Positions 1-11,255 of a DNA stretch of 64,000 nucleotides are shown here, in pieces. A program made the position numbers and the translations under genes. The stretch lies in the NCBI GenBank assembly GCA_037074705.1, contig CM073590.1, positions 38,153,895 to 38,217,894 on the forward strand, given 5' to 3'. The notes below the pieces were generated by a model that saw nothing but the letters and a program-made list of their open reading frames with translations, did not search any database and had not been told where the DNA came from. The DNA is from Zhengitettix transpicula. Lineage: Eukaryota > Arthropoda > Insecta > Orthoptera > Tetrigidae. Within the stretch, counting starts at the first letter, position 1. Each line of letters begins with the position of its first letter.

Positions 1-62
1 ATTTCCAGAAACGTTGAGAGTTAGTTATTTAGCACTTATTTTTGACTGTTATTTGGCTACTT
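1..62 (+). repeat. Truncated copy of the CCAGAAACGTTG hairpin repeat family
   Basis: The window opens inside a repeat that reads CCAGAAACGTTG and, about 35 bases later, TTTGACTGTTATTTGGCTAC. The same two blocks in the same order and spacing occur at 7328-7385 and, diverged, at 55750-55805. The left part lies outside the window. This is probably the 3' side of a hammerhead-like hairpin described in the findings. Confidence 0.5.
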
Positions 63-589
63 ATTAATCAAGTTAGTATACTTTTAACACAATGGATTAT
101 TGTTTAATGTTCAAAGCTTATAAATTAGGGCAATTTAGGGAAATAAAAACCATAATAATCATTTGAATTATATAACGTGTATTGTCATACAAGTTCATGT
201 TGCTAAAATATAATGATTACAACAAAATAAGGCAAAAAAACTGTTAAATTTAGGACAATGACATTGTTAACTGTGTAAGTATAGTGGGAAAAAATTGGGC
301 ATTTGGAATATAATAAAAACGTCGACATTTCTGACAATTTTAGAATATGATTCAAGTTAAATTTGTTGCAATTTTCTAACCCCCATAATTAATTTCTGAC
401 TAAATTGATGCCACAAAATATCAAGGTTATTATTTTTCTGGTCGATTTCTAAAAAGCGTGTTATAATTTACGTAAGATTAAGTCAAGAGTTATATAACGC
501 GTAAATTATACGGAATTAGGATAAATTCATTAGTTTACGTAAAGTTTGCTTTACTGTTCCTATAAATAACGGAAACCACTACTGTGTTT

Positions 590-690
590 AAAACGTTAAC
601 TATTCAATTGACGAGTTTGATTTCGATCCATTCACATAAATCACTTTCCATTTATTGTGTAATATAGATTTAATTACAACCTCAGACACT
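590..690 (+). repeat. Short dispersed repeat, copy A (partner at 2007-2112)
   Basis: The block TTTCCATTTATTGTGTAATA followed by a TTTAATTA and CTCAGACACTG stretch recurs with scattered substitutions about 1.4 kb downstream at 2007-2112. Upstream flanks of both copies share AGTTAAC or GTTAAC and a TCCAT block. No coding capacity is seen. The family is not recognised. Confidence 0.4.
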
Positions 691-1218
691 GTGCACGTAG
701 AATCGCGATGGGAGAGAATAATGAAATTCCTTCGTATTTAATTTGATCTTCATTATCTGTACATTTCAACATTTAATTATTATATCCTTTGATGTTCATT
801 TAGTTGGTTAAGGTTCGAATTAAAAATGTAAATGCTTTGGAACGATTTTTACAATAGAAGTAAATACCTTTCATGTTAATTTAAATGGACGCTTTGAATT
901 GTTCCGATTTCAGGAAAGTATCATGTAGAATTACATTCCTCACAAACATTTCCACGTTGCTTCCATTGCTGAATATATATGTATTATCAAAATATTGTTA
1001 AAGCGTTGTTACTAACCGAAATTATTTCTCTTATAATAAATTGTATTACATTTCCCTGCCTTCTAAATAATATAATGAAAAGAATAAAACAAGTGTCTTA
1101 AATAATTATATTTTAACTTAGGTGAAATATTTGATCGTAAACAATGTGCTGAATTCCGCTACATAGGCAAATTAGTTTGTGCTCAACTGCTAATTGTTTC
1201 AAGAAGTTTTTCGTTTTA

Positions 1219-1635
1219 TCAGAGCAAACTGTATATATAACCTGTAACGATCATTTTAGTTCGGGTTGTGAGACCGGCAGTGTCACGGTGGCTTAGGGTT
1301 GCTGGGCGATTTGACAACATGGTCAGTGTCCTATAATAATATGCGGGGGTGGACCCTCGCGTCTTGGAAAGAGAACGGCAGATGTGGTTGAGGGTGTGAG
1401 GAGGAGACACTGCGGACAACACGGGACTTGTGTATAGCTTGGCAAGTTGTCTTAGGCATACACGACAATAAAATCTTGCAATCCTGTCCAAGTGTCTGAG
1501 GTATCCGGAAGGGAAACCGGAAATATTGCGCCCAAAGGTGAAGCCGTGACTGCCTGACCACGAGTGAATCCAAGTCGCCTGTAAGGTCAACACCGGAGCA
1601 GCGGAAGCCATCGTGACGCGAGGTACAGACGTCAA
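1219..1635 (-). CDS. Hypothetical 138-codon open frame in a GC-richer island
   Basis: This is an uninterrupted reading frame of 138 codons in a 400-base patch that is clearly less AT-rich than its surroundings. No recognisable domain, signal peptide or membrane segment is visible, and a second overlapping open frame exists on the same strand. A CCTTACAG splice-acceptor-like sequence lies inside it near the start of the frame. It could be part of an exon, a decayed transposon, or chance in a GC-rich patch. Nothing in the neighbourhood supports a function, and I regard chance or a repeat as more likely than a gene. Confidence 0.15.
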   Translation of the reverse strand: MTSVPRVTMASAAPVLTLQATWIHSWSGSHGFTFGRNISGFPSGYLRHLDRIARFYCRVCLRQLAKLYTSPVLSAVSPPHTLNHICRSLSKTRGSTPAYYYRTLTMLSNRPATLSHRDTAGLTTRTKMIVTGYIYSLL

Positions 1636-1848
1636 GGAAATTTAATTTATAATTATATAAAAGAAAAATTTAAATCATGCCACTTCCTGCCACTCGATAT
1701 CAATTCACCGTTAGGCCCACCTAGCCCCTAGTCATGACAATTTATTTAAAATTCTAAAGAAAAATATAGAGATATATTTATATCAGGAATTAAGTTTATT
1801 TTATTCCATCTTATCCCTTCAGTCAACTAATTCAAATTGACGTGTGGT

Positions 1849-1852
<4 letters not shown>

Positions 1853-1888
<36 letters not shown>
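1853..1888. repeat. (TA)n microsatellite
   Basis: About 17 uninterrupted TA dinucleotides. The sequence just to the right (1900-1935) carries a TTTTCGGGGTTTCAACCGGG motif, a diverged copy of the TCTCGGG...TAACCGA motif found at the ends of the hairpin repeats at 14.9 and 24.8 kb. Confidence 0.9.
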
Positions 1889-1891
<3 letters not shown>

Positions 1892-2006
1892 TTGTGAATA
1901 AAACCTTTTCGGGGTTTCAACCGGGTTAAATATATATTAATATGCCAAGTTTCCATTGAGAGCCCTGACATCGTCGTTAGGCTAATGACGGTTAGTTTTG
2001 TGAAAG

Positions 2007-2112
2007 TTAACAACTGTTTGCGGTTGCAGATTTCAATTAATTGATTTAGGTCCATCCAAATATATGTTTCCATTTACTGTGCAATATTGGTTTAATTAAA
2101 ATCTCCGATACT
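2007..2112 (+). repeat. Short dispersed repeat, copy B (partner at 590-690)
   Basis: Carries TTTCCATTTACTGTGCAATA and the following TTTAATTA and CTCCGATACTG blocks in the same order as copy A. An extra CTCAGATACTG duplicate follows at 2126-2136. Non-coding and of unknown family. Confidence 0.4.
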
Positions 2113-4096
2113 GAATTAAACAATCTCAGATACTGATTTAATTTAAATTTGTAATCGCTAATGTTTGTTAACTTTAACACAAACAATAATACAAAAAAAT
2201 CTCCTTACAGACAAACTTTAATTAGAGAAACAAAAACGAATAAATTCATATTTAAAAGCGCCCGACGTTTCTCTACTTTGTTTGTTTTTTGTATTTTTAA
2301 TTTTATCAGTCGGTAATAACTTTTATATTTAACACAACTAATTGATATATTGATATTAATCTGGCGACCATGGCCGAGCAGGTCACCGATAATGTTTCAT
2401 TCACAACTTACATCGGAGCAGTCCTTGATCTTTATTTTATTTTTTTATACATTAGTGTATATATTAATTCAGGTGTTATTTACTTCATTTCCCGTAAAAA
2501 TATTAATATTCGTGTGTAAATTTAATAATTGAGGACATTTTTTTTTGATAATTGTATAAGTAATTTTTTGACGAGCATTGGGGTAATAGTGAATTGATAT
2601 GGTATGAAATTTTAGTCAAAATCTAGAAATGTATACTATTGTTTTGTAGAAATATTTTCATGGTTTGCGCTGATAACAGTTTTTCGGGGAAAATCTAAAC
2701 GGAGATAATTATGATGAAACAGTTTTACGATCTTGAGTGTTATGTTCGAGTAATATGTAGTGAAACTATTTTCTGAATATAATAACTTAATGAAACATTT
2801 AACATTTTATTGAAATTACCGATCATTGACCTTAAGCAAAACTTCGTTTTTTAATTTTCAGAGATTACGAGACGAATTAATTTCTATATACAAGCAGTTG
2901 AAACTACATGTTGTTAACATCCGAGTCTCGAAGATACTTGCTGATTATAGCTATAATTACAGAAGTGTGATTATATCATATTCTGTTAGCTGTAAACTAA
3001 CTCGCTCTAAGTTTGAGAGCTCCATTAAACAGAGAATTATGATTTGGGGGGGGGGGGACGCAATAAAGCAAGGTTTAATGAAAGGAACGGAGGCTAGCAA
3101 AACAACGACGCCAGGAACAACAGCAAGACACTGACGAACGAGCTGCAACTTCACCTAACAACCTCTGCGTTACGGTCTCACCCCAACTGAAACTTAAGTT
3201 ATTGCTAAGACACGTGTGTAGTATATTCGGTTTAGAAATGTCAGTTACGACAAGTAGCTAAGTAACCTAAGTTAATTATTTTTAACTGTTTGTTGTGTCA
3301 GCAATTGTGATTTTCAGTAAATTTATATAGGGTAATTTCTTATATTTATAGAGTAGTTTATTCCAATGAGCCGATTATCTCAATGATACAATCGACTTCA
3401 CAATACAAATAAATTGATGGAAAAATCCACGAACAACCCGAAAGTATTGCCAAAACCACAGCGGTAAAAATTGCAAGTCATGTTTATGTGTAATAGTATC
3501 TGAACGTAGTTCTGTTAAATATAGAATTTTATTGTAGTGTTGTGTATTCTACGTAGCTCTGCGCACAATAGTCTATGAACAGACAGAGCGTAAAAGTAGA
3601 AGTCTACTTTCTAGTTTCAGCTTTAAGGACTAGGGATGAATTTTAAATCGAACCGTTTTTCAAGATTTATATATACATCCCATGTATATGAGTACTGAGT
3701 GATTACAATTCCCATAAAAAACACTTTCTTATGCATAAAAAACACAAAAATTAAACTTCTAAATGTAATTATGCACAGTAATGAACAATAAATAATTCAA
3801 TTAAGGAGAAAAGTAAAATATATTTCTCCTCATTCCTTCTTCATCCGATCCCTCTGGAATGTTAGGTTTACTCGCTGCTAAATAACAATATCATGACCAA
3901 ATTTTCTAGAATGGTGTGGAAAGAAAGCTATCACTTATATATCTTGTTTTTTATTAATTTGAATAATAGTAAATCACTCCGCTAGTTTCAAGTAATATCA
4001 ACGCCGATAAAGTCTACGTTCACAGGAAGAAAATTATAATAAAAAAGAATGAAATTAAAGTTAAATATAGGATAAAGTTACGCTTAACAGACACAA
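2113..4096. other. AT-rich stretch without a supported gene
   Basis: There is no recognisable protein, RNA gene or transposon end. It holds a run of 12 G at 3046-3057. A splice-acceptor-like pyrimidine stretch ending TTTTCAG lies at about 2848-2862, ahead of an open frame whose 3' part runs through the G tract. Without a partner donor or a recognisable product I do not call an exon. Confidence 0.5.
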
Positions 4097-4600
4097 ATGG
4101 TTATATTATTGACTGGTCAAATTATTGTGACCACCCAATCAATACTTCGTTGGGCCATATTTTTCCTTCAATAATGCAGCGTTTATTATTGGCATTGAGT
4201 CCACGAACCATTTAAATATCATGTGAAGAATATGATACTTTGCCTGATGAATATATCTGCCCAGTTATGTAAGATTTGATGCTTTTAGATCCTTTCATCT
4301 TAGTCTCACAAATGTTCGATTGGATTAAGATTTGGTGGCGCATTGTCTTGGAAAGTAGTCATCTGCATTGGAATACTTCATTAACATGATTTAAACAGCA
4401 ACTATATTTACGTATGTTGTAATATTCAAAATTTGTTACACACGAATTAAAGGGTGAAAAACCATAAAACAGTCCCCACCAGCTTGAAGGTTTGTACTCG
4501 TGTATGTGGGATCCATGATTTCGTGCTGTTTTCACCAAATTCTCAAGCTTCCACCTGAATGATGCAAATGGAAACGGACCACATGGTTTTCTCATATGCT
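4097..4600 (-). pseudogene. Tc1-like (Tc1/mariner superfamily) transposase relic
   Basis: Read on the minus strand in shifting frames, this stretch keeps the order of blocks seen in the C-terminal half of Tc1-like DDE transposases. These are a SGGSLRIW/MDPTY...QAGG block near 4480-4560, then QDNAPPNLNPIEHL at about 4298-4344, and KWFVDSMP...LKEKYGPTKY ending in a stop near 4144-4208. The family normally has QDNAP(C)H, a spacer of some 25 residues and then SPDLNPIE, so the spacer is deleted here. The last catalytic acidic residue region (NPIEH) survives. The bases after the stop, GTGGTCACAATAATTTGACC, could belong to a terminal inverted repeat, but no matching opposite end was found. There are several frameshifts and stops, so this is a dead copy. 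Confidence 0.75.
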
Positions 4601-4883
4601 CGACTGTCTAATCCTGGTAGTAATGTGCCAACTCGAGACATTTTTTATTGTTAAATGAAGACAACAAAGATGCTCGAACAGGACTTACCATAGGTCCCCA
4701 CATCCCGTACAGTGTTTAATAAATTGTCATTTACGATGCACATTTATGATATCTGTAATCAATTTAGTAGCACGTTTGATATTGTTTAATAGAGCGAGAA
4801 ATTAATGTAAATTATTTAATAACCTAATAATTAAACTGCGAAACAGACAAATTGTCAGAAAACTAGTTATTATTTAACTGGAT

Positions 4884-5050
4884 AGAAAAAACATTACAAT
4901 ATACGACGTCTCGTCCACAAATTTTAGATTTCATCAGGTAATAGACCTAAAAAAGCAAAATTTGTATAAATTTATCTTACTAGGCCTACTACCTGATGAA
5001 GTACAAAAATTGTGATCGAAACGTCGTATATTGTAATTATTTCTTGTTTC
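4884..5050. repeat. Imperfect inverted repeat (hairpin) with GAAACGTCG motif
   Basis: The left arm at 4884-4948 and right arm at 4985-5050 are inverted copies of about 65 bases, each containing ATTACAATATACGACGT and CTACCTGATGA or its complement. The right arm reads CCTGATGA, an 18-base insert, then CGAAACGTCGTATATTG. The arrangement of a CTGATGA box, a short variable stem and GAAACGTC is that of a type I hammerhead ribozyme. Here the middle stem pairs poorly, so the copy is decayed at best. Confidence 0.6.
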
Positions 5051-7171
5051 AGTTCAATAATAAATTGTTTTCTGACTAATTGGCTGTTGTTATGTTTATA
5101 TTTCTTCTTGAATATGCCAAATAATAAAGAAACACTCTAATTAAATTAAAAATTAAGTTCAACAAATTTCTACTGAGACACATCTAGTACAATGTAAATG
5201 CTACTAGACAATTAAATAATAATACTCTAATACTATTATGAAAACTATTAGATTTAACAATTAATATTTATTTTACTAGTAATTGAAATAAGTGGTTTTA
5301 TTTTATTTTATTCATCTTAAGACGTTCAAAGGTACCGTAGGAGCTCTTAGATTTATGCTATAATGATAATAATAATTAATATAATTTACTTTATATTAAA
5401 ATATATTTTTTTCCTTGCCTTTTTTTAATATAGTGAATAATTTTACAGTACGATGTTAACTGTAAAAAAGCGCAAAATTGTGACTGTTTTAAATTCCAAA
5501 TAAAAAACAATCAAATTTAATCTGTGTTGATACGCAATTAGCAGTAACATGATCTTCAAGTTTTTAAAAATTATTGTAAGGGGTCATGGATTCGATAGGA
5601 ATTTATTTAAGATAATATTTCATTCTTGATATTTTAAATGTTTGTATGCAAACATAAAAGCTGAGTGGCTGTTCGTAAATTCGAAATAATATCGAATACC
5701 GAACTAATGTATTTTTGCTTTTAACTTTATTGGTATTTTTCTTGTTTCTCTAACTTTCATATCTTCTGCTTTTCTGTTGGTTGGATATCTTACAGTTCGT
5801 CAACGATTTCGTCTGTAAGTGAAGTAAGTGATTTAAGATGGAAGTGATTTTTAGATGTGAAATATACTTCCATTTGTGTATTTATGACATGACAAGGCGA
5901 CACTAAAATGATTGATTAGAATCTTTTTGTAATTGAAATAAGTTAAAAACACTATGTTAGTATGTGGTGTTTTGCAACAGGTAATATACGTTGCTATATA
6001 AATTCTGTTAAAATGGAGATATTTAGTGCTAGAAAAATCAGAACCATGTAACCTCTTCTTAAGCTTTATCTAAATCCCAAGGATATTTTTGATTTTCCTT
6101 GTTGAATTTCCAGATAAGAGCAGTTTCTGGAGAGGGCTTTCACGCCCCGCCGACTCTGGGCTGTCTGCAGCACGGCCGGAGGCAATCAATCACTCTCATG
6201 ACGTCACATTATTCCAGTACAGCGCCACAGCATAACATCTACCACCAGCAGAAAAGAATCGAAAACCCCTTGCTTAAGTTATTCTTTTCATGTGAGCCTT
6301 CTTATACCGTAGCTTCTGGTCACTGACGCTTTAAACATCGTCGATCGTGTTTTGTACGTCAGCAAAGATTTTTTTTTGCGAGAATTTATGCTTCTCTTTA
6401 CATAAGCCTTAAGAAGATTCAAGACTCCAGTATAAAAGCTCAGACTATACAAGATAAATATTTGAAACAAAATCTGATATAAACAGTCGTTAATCATTTA
6501 AATTTAAATAATGTAAAAAAATATTTGGCATGATGAAAAGCGTGATCAAAGTTTCTATAAAAATAATAATTTCATCTCTTATTTTTAGGGAGCTTTTTGT
6601 ACAGATTTTATGAAGGAAAAACACTCGCTATGTTAGGACAAATAACATAAATAATACATATAGATTCTGGTTCAATTTATTTGATATGACCTCAGGCTCC
6701 AGACAGTGGAAATGAGTTACGTTATTAAAGTACATGATAGTTCGTTAAAAGATTCAAATCGCCAGTAATAATTAAATTAACAAATAAACGAACATAACAA
6801 ATGGGCCAAACGTAATAGTACATTGCACTGTCTAAAAACAAATATCAATTATTAACAAATAGCATAAATATTGTTCAAATAATTAGCCGGATTGTTATGT
6901 TAGTTCATAAACGGACTCACCGAGACTCTGTCATGAAATACATATTTTTCTCATATTTACTGTCATAGAAAAACATTTAAAAAAATAGCTCGTTAAGATG
7001 TCGAAATGTCTAGTGAAATAAGGGCTAAAGTATAGATAATTTAATTACAGTCTTGAGTCAAAGATAAACATTTTGTTATCAGATGAATTATTCAGATGAA
7101 ATTTAATTTCAATGAAAATTTAATACGTATGTTAATTCAAATAATTAGTTAAAATTGTATATTGTAAAAAA
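5051..7171. other. AT-rich stretch; one GC-richer patch with a CRE site
   Basis: No supported gene. At 6115-6300 a GC-richer patch follows a pyrimidine tract ending TTTCCAG at 6107-6113 and holds a perfect TGACGTCA (6199-6206), the palindromic CREB/AP-1 family site. The patch is open in one frame for about 60 codons but has no good splice donor. It could be a regulatory element or a first or last exon. The evidence is weak. Confidence 0.35.
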
Positions 7172-7365
7172 ATGAAGTGATGATATAAATACCACACAAC
7201 GTTTCTGGAAACTTTGTTTCCTTCACCAGGTGATTAAAAACACAAGATCTGTGAGTGACACAACCGCACAATCCATTCGACTCACGGCTCCTGTGTTTTT
7301 AATTATCTGACGAAACAAACAAAGTTTCCAGAAGCGTTGTGAGGTATTTATATCATGACTTCATT
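7172..7365. repeat. Foldback hairpin element with paired hammerhead-like cores
   Basis: Arms 7172-7250 and 7281-7362 are near-perfect inverted copies of about 80 bases separated by about 30 bases. Read outward from the centre, each arm gives a CTGGTGA or CTGACGA box, then a hairpin whose sides are GGAAAC and GTTTCC (intact in the left arm), then CAGAAACGTTGTG (left) or CAGAAGCGTTGTG (right), then TATTTATATCAT. The pattern of a CTGANGA-like box, a stem, GAAAC and GTT is the layout of a type I hammerhead ribozyme. The outer CAC and GTG flanks can form the start of stem I. The same outer sequence, TGACTG followed by TTGGCTACT, recurs at positions 45-62. Confidence 0.75.
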
Positions 7366-9203
7366 TTGACTGTCATTGGCTACTTTATGTAATTATTCAA
7401 ATTTAATTTCGTAAAATACACTTGCGATGTTTAGTCGGACGGTTGTGTGCCGCTTACGTGACTGATAAATGCTTATCTGAAAAAAGTTAAATGTCTCTAA
7501 ATTTTAAATCATCTCAAAATAGAAGTTATGCTTCTCAATATCTTCACAATATTAATATGTAACGAAACATCATTATTTTGATGAAAACGTAACTACAGGC
7601 GATTATGCAGACATTTTGAAACTGTTAGCTGTCGCTTTTCACTTGGCGTCACAAGCAGCTGCTATATTACTCTACGTAAAATTAGGATTACAAGAATATG
7701 GCTCTTATCACCAATAACCAAATTAGAATACTAAATTACAACTCAATTTAGTATATATTGTATTTAATTAACAAAGAAATAGTTTCTTCAACAATAAGTC
7801 CATTAAATCAAGTAAACATAGAAATTATGAAACGTCTGTGTTAATTGTATACTAATTAGATAAATAAATATGAAACGATGTGCACAGCTGCAGGAGACCT
7901 CAATAAATACAAACTATTACGATCATTAACAAAATTAACTCTGCGGTGAAATGTGTTCATTACCGTAGACCTATATGGGATGAGACAGTCTTGATATATG
8001 TTAACACGAAGTTATTACTTATAGAACAAATTTCATAATCCTTGCAATAATTATTTGTTAGGCAAGAAAAGTAAAATAAACTTAAATGTTTCTTCATATT
8101 CATATATTGAAGTATGATTGATGAAGTTTCATCTAAGTAAATCTATTTTGTAAGTAACAAACTTTTAATAGTTAATTTTTCACCCTTCAAAGTTCTAAAA
8201 ACAAGTCTACAATTGTTGCATGGAAATTGTTTGATGCACATTCTGGACGTTTCGCCATTTATTACTAGGGTCATATGGCGTGTGGTTAATGCAGCGCGTA
8301 CTTCCCTGTTTAAAATTTGATTCCAATGATGCCAGTCAGAATCAGTGGAACCGCAGTTTTAGAAAACACAACAGCATCTGTTGCTGTTACTCTGTTCATA
8401 AATGTTTATGAGGTCATTTCAAATGGCATCGACCATGTTTAAATTTATTGTGGTTCCAAATTATCGATGCTGTCGCATTAATATGTAACGATGCGATGAT
8501 TAACAAGAATACGGGCGTGTTGTGGTCGTGCGAATCCTTAATCCTGGTGCTATGACAAAAAGCAGCACATTATACTCTTAATGCCGTCAAGTATAATGTA
8601 GCTCTTACGCATAAACGTAGGTAAGTGATTTATGTTTTGTTTTTTGATGATAATAATATATATAAAAAATATATTTAGAATGTCTGATATCTTGATGAAT
8701 TGTAGTATGAATGAATGAGATTTTTAATGCAAATAAGCGTACACTTAGTGGCTGGTATATAACAAATAGATTAAAATCTAGTCCACTAAATAGTTGTCTT
8801 TCTTGAAATAAAGAAAAGAACACTTCCTTTGAATTTATATTCTGTTCGAGATTGTTTTTAAAAAAAATTTGTAGTCAGGGTGTAACGGTAATGGTTTAAA
8901 CGGAAACTTGCGTTGGGATGAATTATAACGACTACCTGTACTTGATTTCTTTGAAGTAAATAATAAGAGTCATATCTTCTAATCCTGCAATATTTTATGT
9001 ACTGTCATATCAAGGACGAAAAATTTTAGGCTTAACAGTATTGCTTATCATAAGCTCTCACATTCAGAGTACTTGACACAGAGATTGTACATTTCCGGAC
9101 GATGACACGTTTGAGGACGTTTTGATATTTCTACTTAATAAAATTCTCGGTGATTAATTATAATTGCTTTAATGTTTTTTTCTATTAACGTCTGTTTTTA
9201 TTA
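7366..9203. other. AT-rich stretch without a supported gene
   Basis: No coding or structural RNA signal that I can defend. Near 8275-8330 a GTGTGGTTAATGCAGCGCG stretch followed by TTTGATTCC is loosely like the A and B boxes of a tRNA-derived SINE, but too diverged to call. Confidence 0.4.
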
Positions 9204-9452
9204 TCTACATAAAAAAAGGATGTATGTTTGTATGCATGTCTTTACGTTAATTTCTATACAATTTTAAACGTGTGGACTGATTGTAACATAAATTGGTACA
9301 CACATTCTTCAAAACAAAGGAAACGCTACTATAGGGGCTGAGAAAACCCTAGCATAATGGCAGAAAGAATTATAATTGAAAAATGTGATCATTTTGTGTT
9401 AAATTATTGCGCGCCAAGATACCATGATGTCAAGCGAGAGAGAGAGAGAGAG

Positions 9453-9488
<36 letters not shown>

Positions 9489-10002
9489 GTTACTATGCGA
9501 CGAACAAAGGAAATAGTTCATTTTTCCATAATGAAGTAAAGCAGGAATATTTTCATTGAATAAAAGTATAATTTTATCCAATAATACTCCATCGAATGAT
9601 AATAAAAAACAATACGAAATATTTTACGATCCTTGCCGAAAGTGTAAGTTAATTTTCGTGCCATATTAATGACTCCAATATGGCGACCATTACATTGTGA
9701 ATCTAGCTAGCAATTGCATCAATTTAATCTTTCGTAATGTATGAATCATGCAATACTCAAAGAGTATATTTAAGTATTCTATTCCTAAAAAAATTCGTAG
9801 GTATGTTTGTTGAGATTGATGCAAGAAAATTCATTGTATTTTATAGCTGTTAAATTAATGCACTTTCGGTCGAAAGAATGTATGAAACTAGGAACAGTTA
9901 GATTTAGGTTAAATAACTTCTTGACTAAAGATTAATATAGAATTAAATACTTTTTCGTGTTTATATAATAAGTACACGGACAACACCGGACACCCAGCTA
10001 GT
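9204..10002 (+). mobile_element. Helitron-like non-autonomous element 1
   Basis: The left end reads TCTACATAAAAAAAGG after an A, and the right end is a GC-rich stretch, ACACCGGACACCCAG, followed by CTAGT at 9998-10002. Helitrons typically begin with TC and end with a short GC-rich hairpin plus CTRRT, inserted between A and T. After the left end, TTTACGTTAATTTCTATACA and GTGTGGACTGATTGTAACA are shared with element 2 immediately downstream. No helicase or Rep protein is present, so any movement would depend on another copy. A (GA)n array at 9436-9487 interrupts it. The family assignment comes from termini only. Confidence 0.55.
9436..9487. repeat. (GA)n microsatellite
   Basis: About 25 GA units with one ACA interruption, inside the Helitron-like element. 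Open frames on both strands here are artefacts of the repeat. Confidence 0.95.
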
Positions 10003-10665
10003 CTATATAATAAAAATGATGTATAAAAACGATATTTACGTTAATTTCTGTACAAAATTAACACGTGGACAGATTGCAACAAAAATTGGTACACATATTC
10101 TTAAATACACGTGAAAATGTACTGTGAGGATGACACACACTTATCACCTCAAGGAGCGGGGGTGGAAATTTTAAAAATTATAAAACGACCGATATTTGAG
10201 TCGAATAAATATATTCCGGGGTCGAAGAGTTTGATAGTGTTATGGCTGAATAATTTCAACCCCTTTACGGCATGGAAAAGGAGCACGCTTAGGGGGTGAG
10301 GGTGGAAAGCCGTTGCAAGAAAATAACTGGAGTCATATCCGGGGTAATTAATGTCGCTGAGTTTAATTATGACATTCAACTTGCCACTTAACCACCAGAT
10401 GCGGGGCTGGAAATTTGTTAAACATGCAAAGACTGCAGATACTTGCGTTGAATTAATTTTCCGGGGTCAAAGATATTGATAGTGTTTCTACCGATGTTGC
10501 TGGTGCATAATTTCAACCCTTTATGGCATGGGAGGGGGAGCACGCTTCGCTTAGGGTTGGGGTGGAGGGACGTTACATAAAAATAACGCTAAAGCAACTG
10601 AAATTTGGTCAAAACAAGGGTTATGAATATATGACAACCCGGGAAACGCCGGCCACCCAGCTAGT
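10002..10665 (+). mobile_element. Helitron-like non-autonomous element 2 with internal duplication
   Basis: The element starts TCTATATAATAAAAATG directly at the CTAGT of element 1 and ends with ACCCGGGAAACGCCGGCCAC and CTAGT at 10661-10665, followed by T. It contains two diverged tandem modules of roughly 250 bases (about 10140-10310 and 10385-10565). Each has a CACC..GGGGGTGGAAATTT block, a TTCCGGGGTC block, TTTGATAGTGTTAT or its variant, AATTTCAACCC and GGAGCACGCTTAGGG. No transposase gene is present. The GC-rich subterminal sequence and CTAGT end are the Helitron hallmarks used for the call. Confidence 0.6.
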
Positions 10666-11176
10666 TTAAATATAAAACAAAATGTAGTTTACGGCCAACA
10701 ACATTTTCCGCCATGGAAGTTGTTTAAGAATGTCTAAATTACACATTAAATATAAATTCACCAATGATTTCAGTTATTTGAAAAAAATTAGAACATGTTT
10801 GTTTTACAAAAGGTCCCAAATAGAGTGAAGTAACGTTGTTTTCCTTTACGTTTTTATTGTAAAATTGATTAACATTTTAATTCAAGAAGAAAACATTACT
10901 TCTCAAATGCTTTCAATCGAAGCTCAACACTAAAGGCTTCGTAACTGAATTAACGGATCGTGATGGAAAAATATTGACCAGACCGGAAATTGACTCTGGA
11001 AGTGCACGTGGTGCTCTTACCATCTGTGCTACCCTGCTAGACGCTCCGTTGAGTGCTGTTGTATAGACATGAACACTGGTTCAACTGAAATTTACTAAAA
11101 ACACATTATTCATGGCCTACTTTCTGATAATTTTAATGAATATATGACGGAAGATTGGGCCTGCGGATAGTAGACC
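10666..11176. other. Stretch without a supported gene
   Basis: Nothing recognisable. Mildly GC-richer around 10970-11070, without an open frame or an RNA fold I can support. Confidence 0.5.
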
Positions 11177-11255
11177 CTGGTAGCTGAGACGATAAGCGCA
11201 CCACGTATCATGTGGTGATTGTGGGTTTGGCATTCCGATGCTTTAACTTTATGTA
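11177..11255 (+). mobile_element. tRNA-like head of a SINE
   Basis: CCCTGGTAGCTGAGACGATA resembles a tRNA D-arm with an A box. It is followed by a perfect CACCAC/GTGGTG stem around a 7-base loop, in the place of an anticodon arm, and by GTGGGTTTGGCATTCC in the place of the T-arm and B box (consensus GGTTCGAATCC). The acceptor stem does not close and the B box is diverged, so this is read as the Pol III promoter part of a tRNA-derived SINE, not a working tRNA. Confidence 0.5.

Noticed and set aside
9357..9581. Open frames on both strands across the 9.4-kb (GA)n array
   Set aside because: Alternating Arg/Glu or Leu/Ser translations of a microsatellite.
11177..11255. Functional tRNA gene
   Set aside because: The acceptor stem does not pair and the T-arm is diverged, so it is better read as a SINE head.
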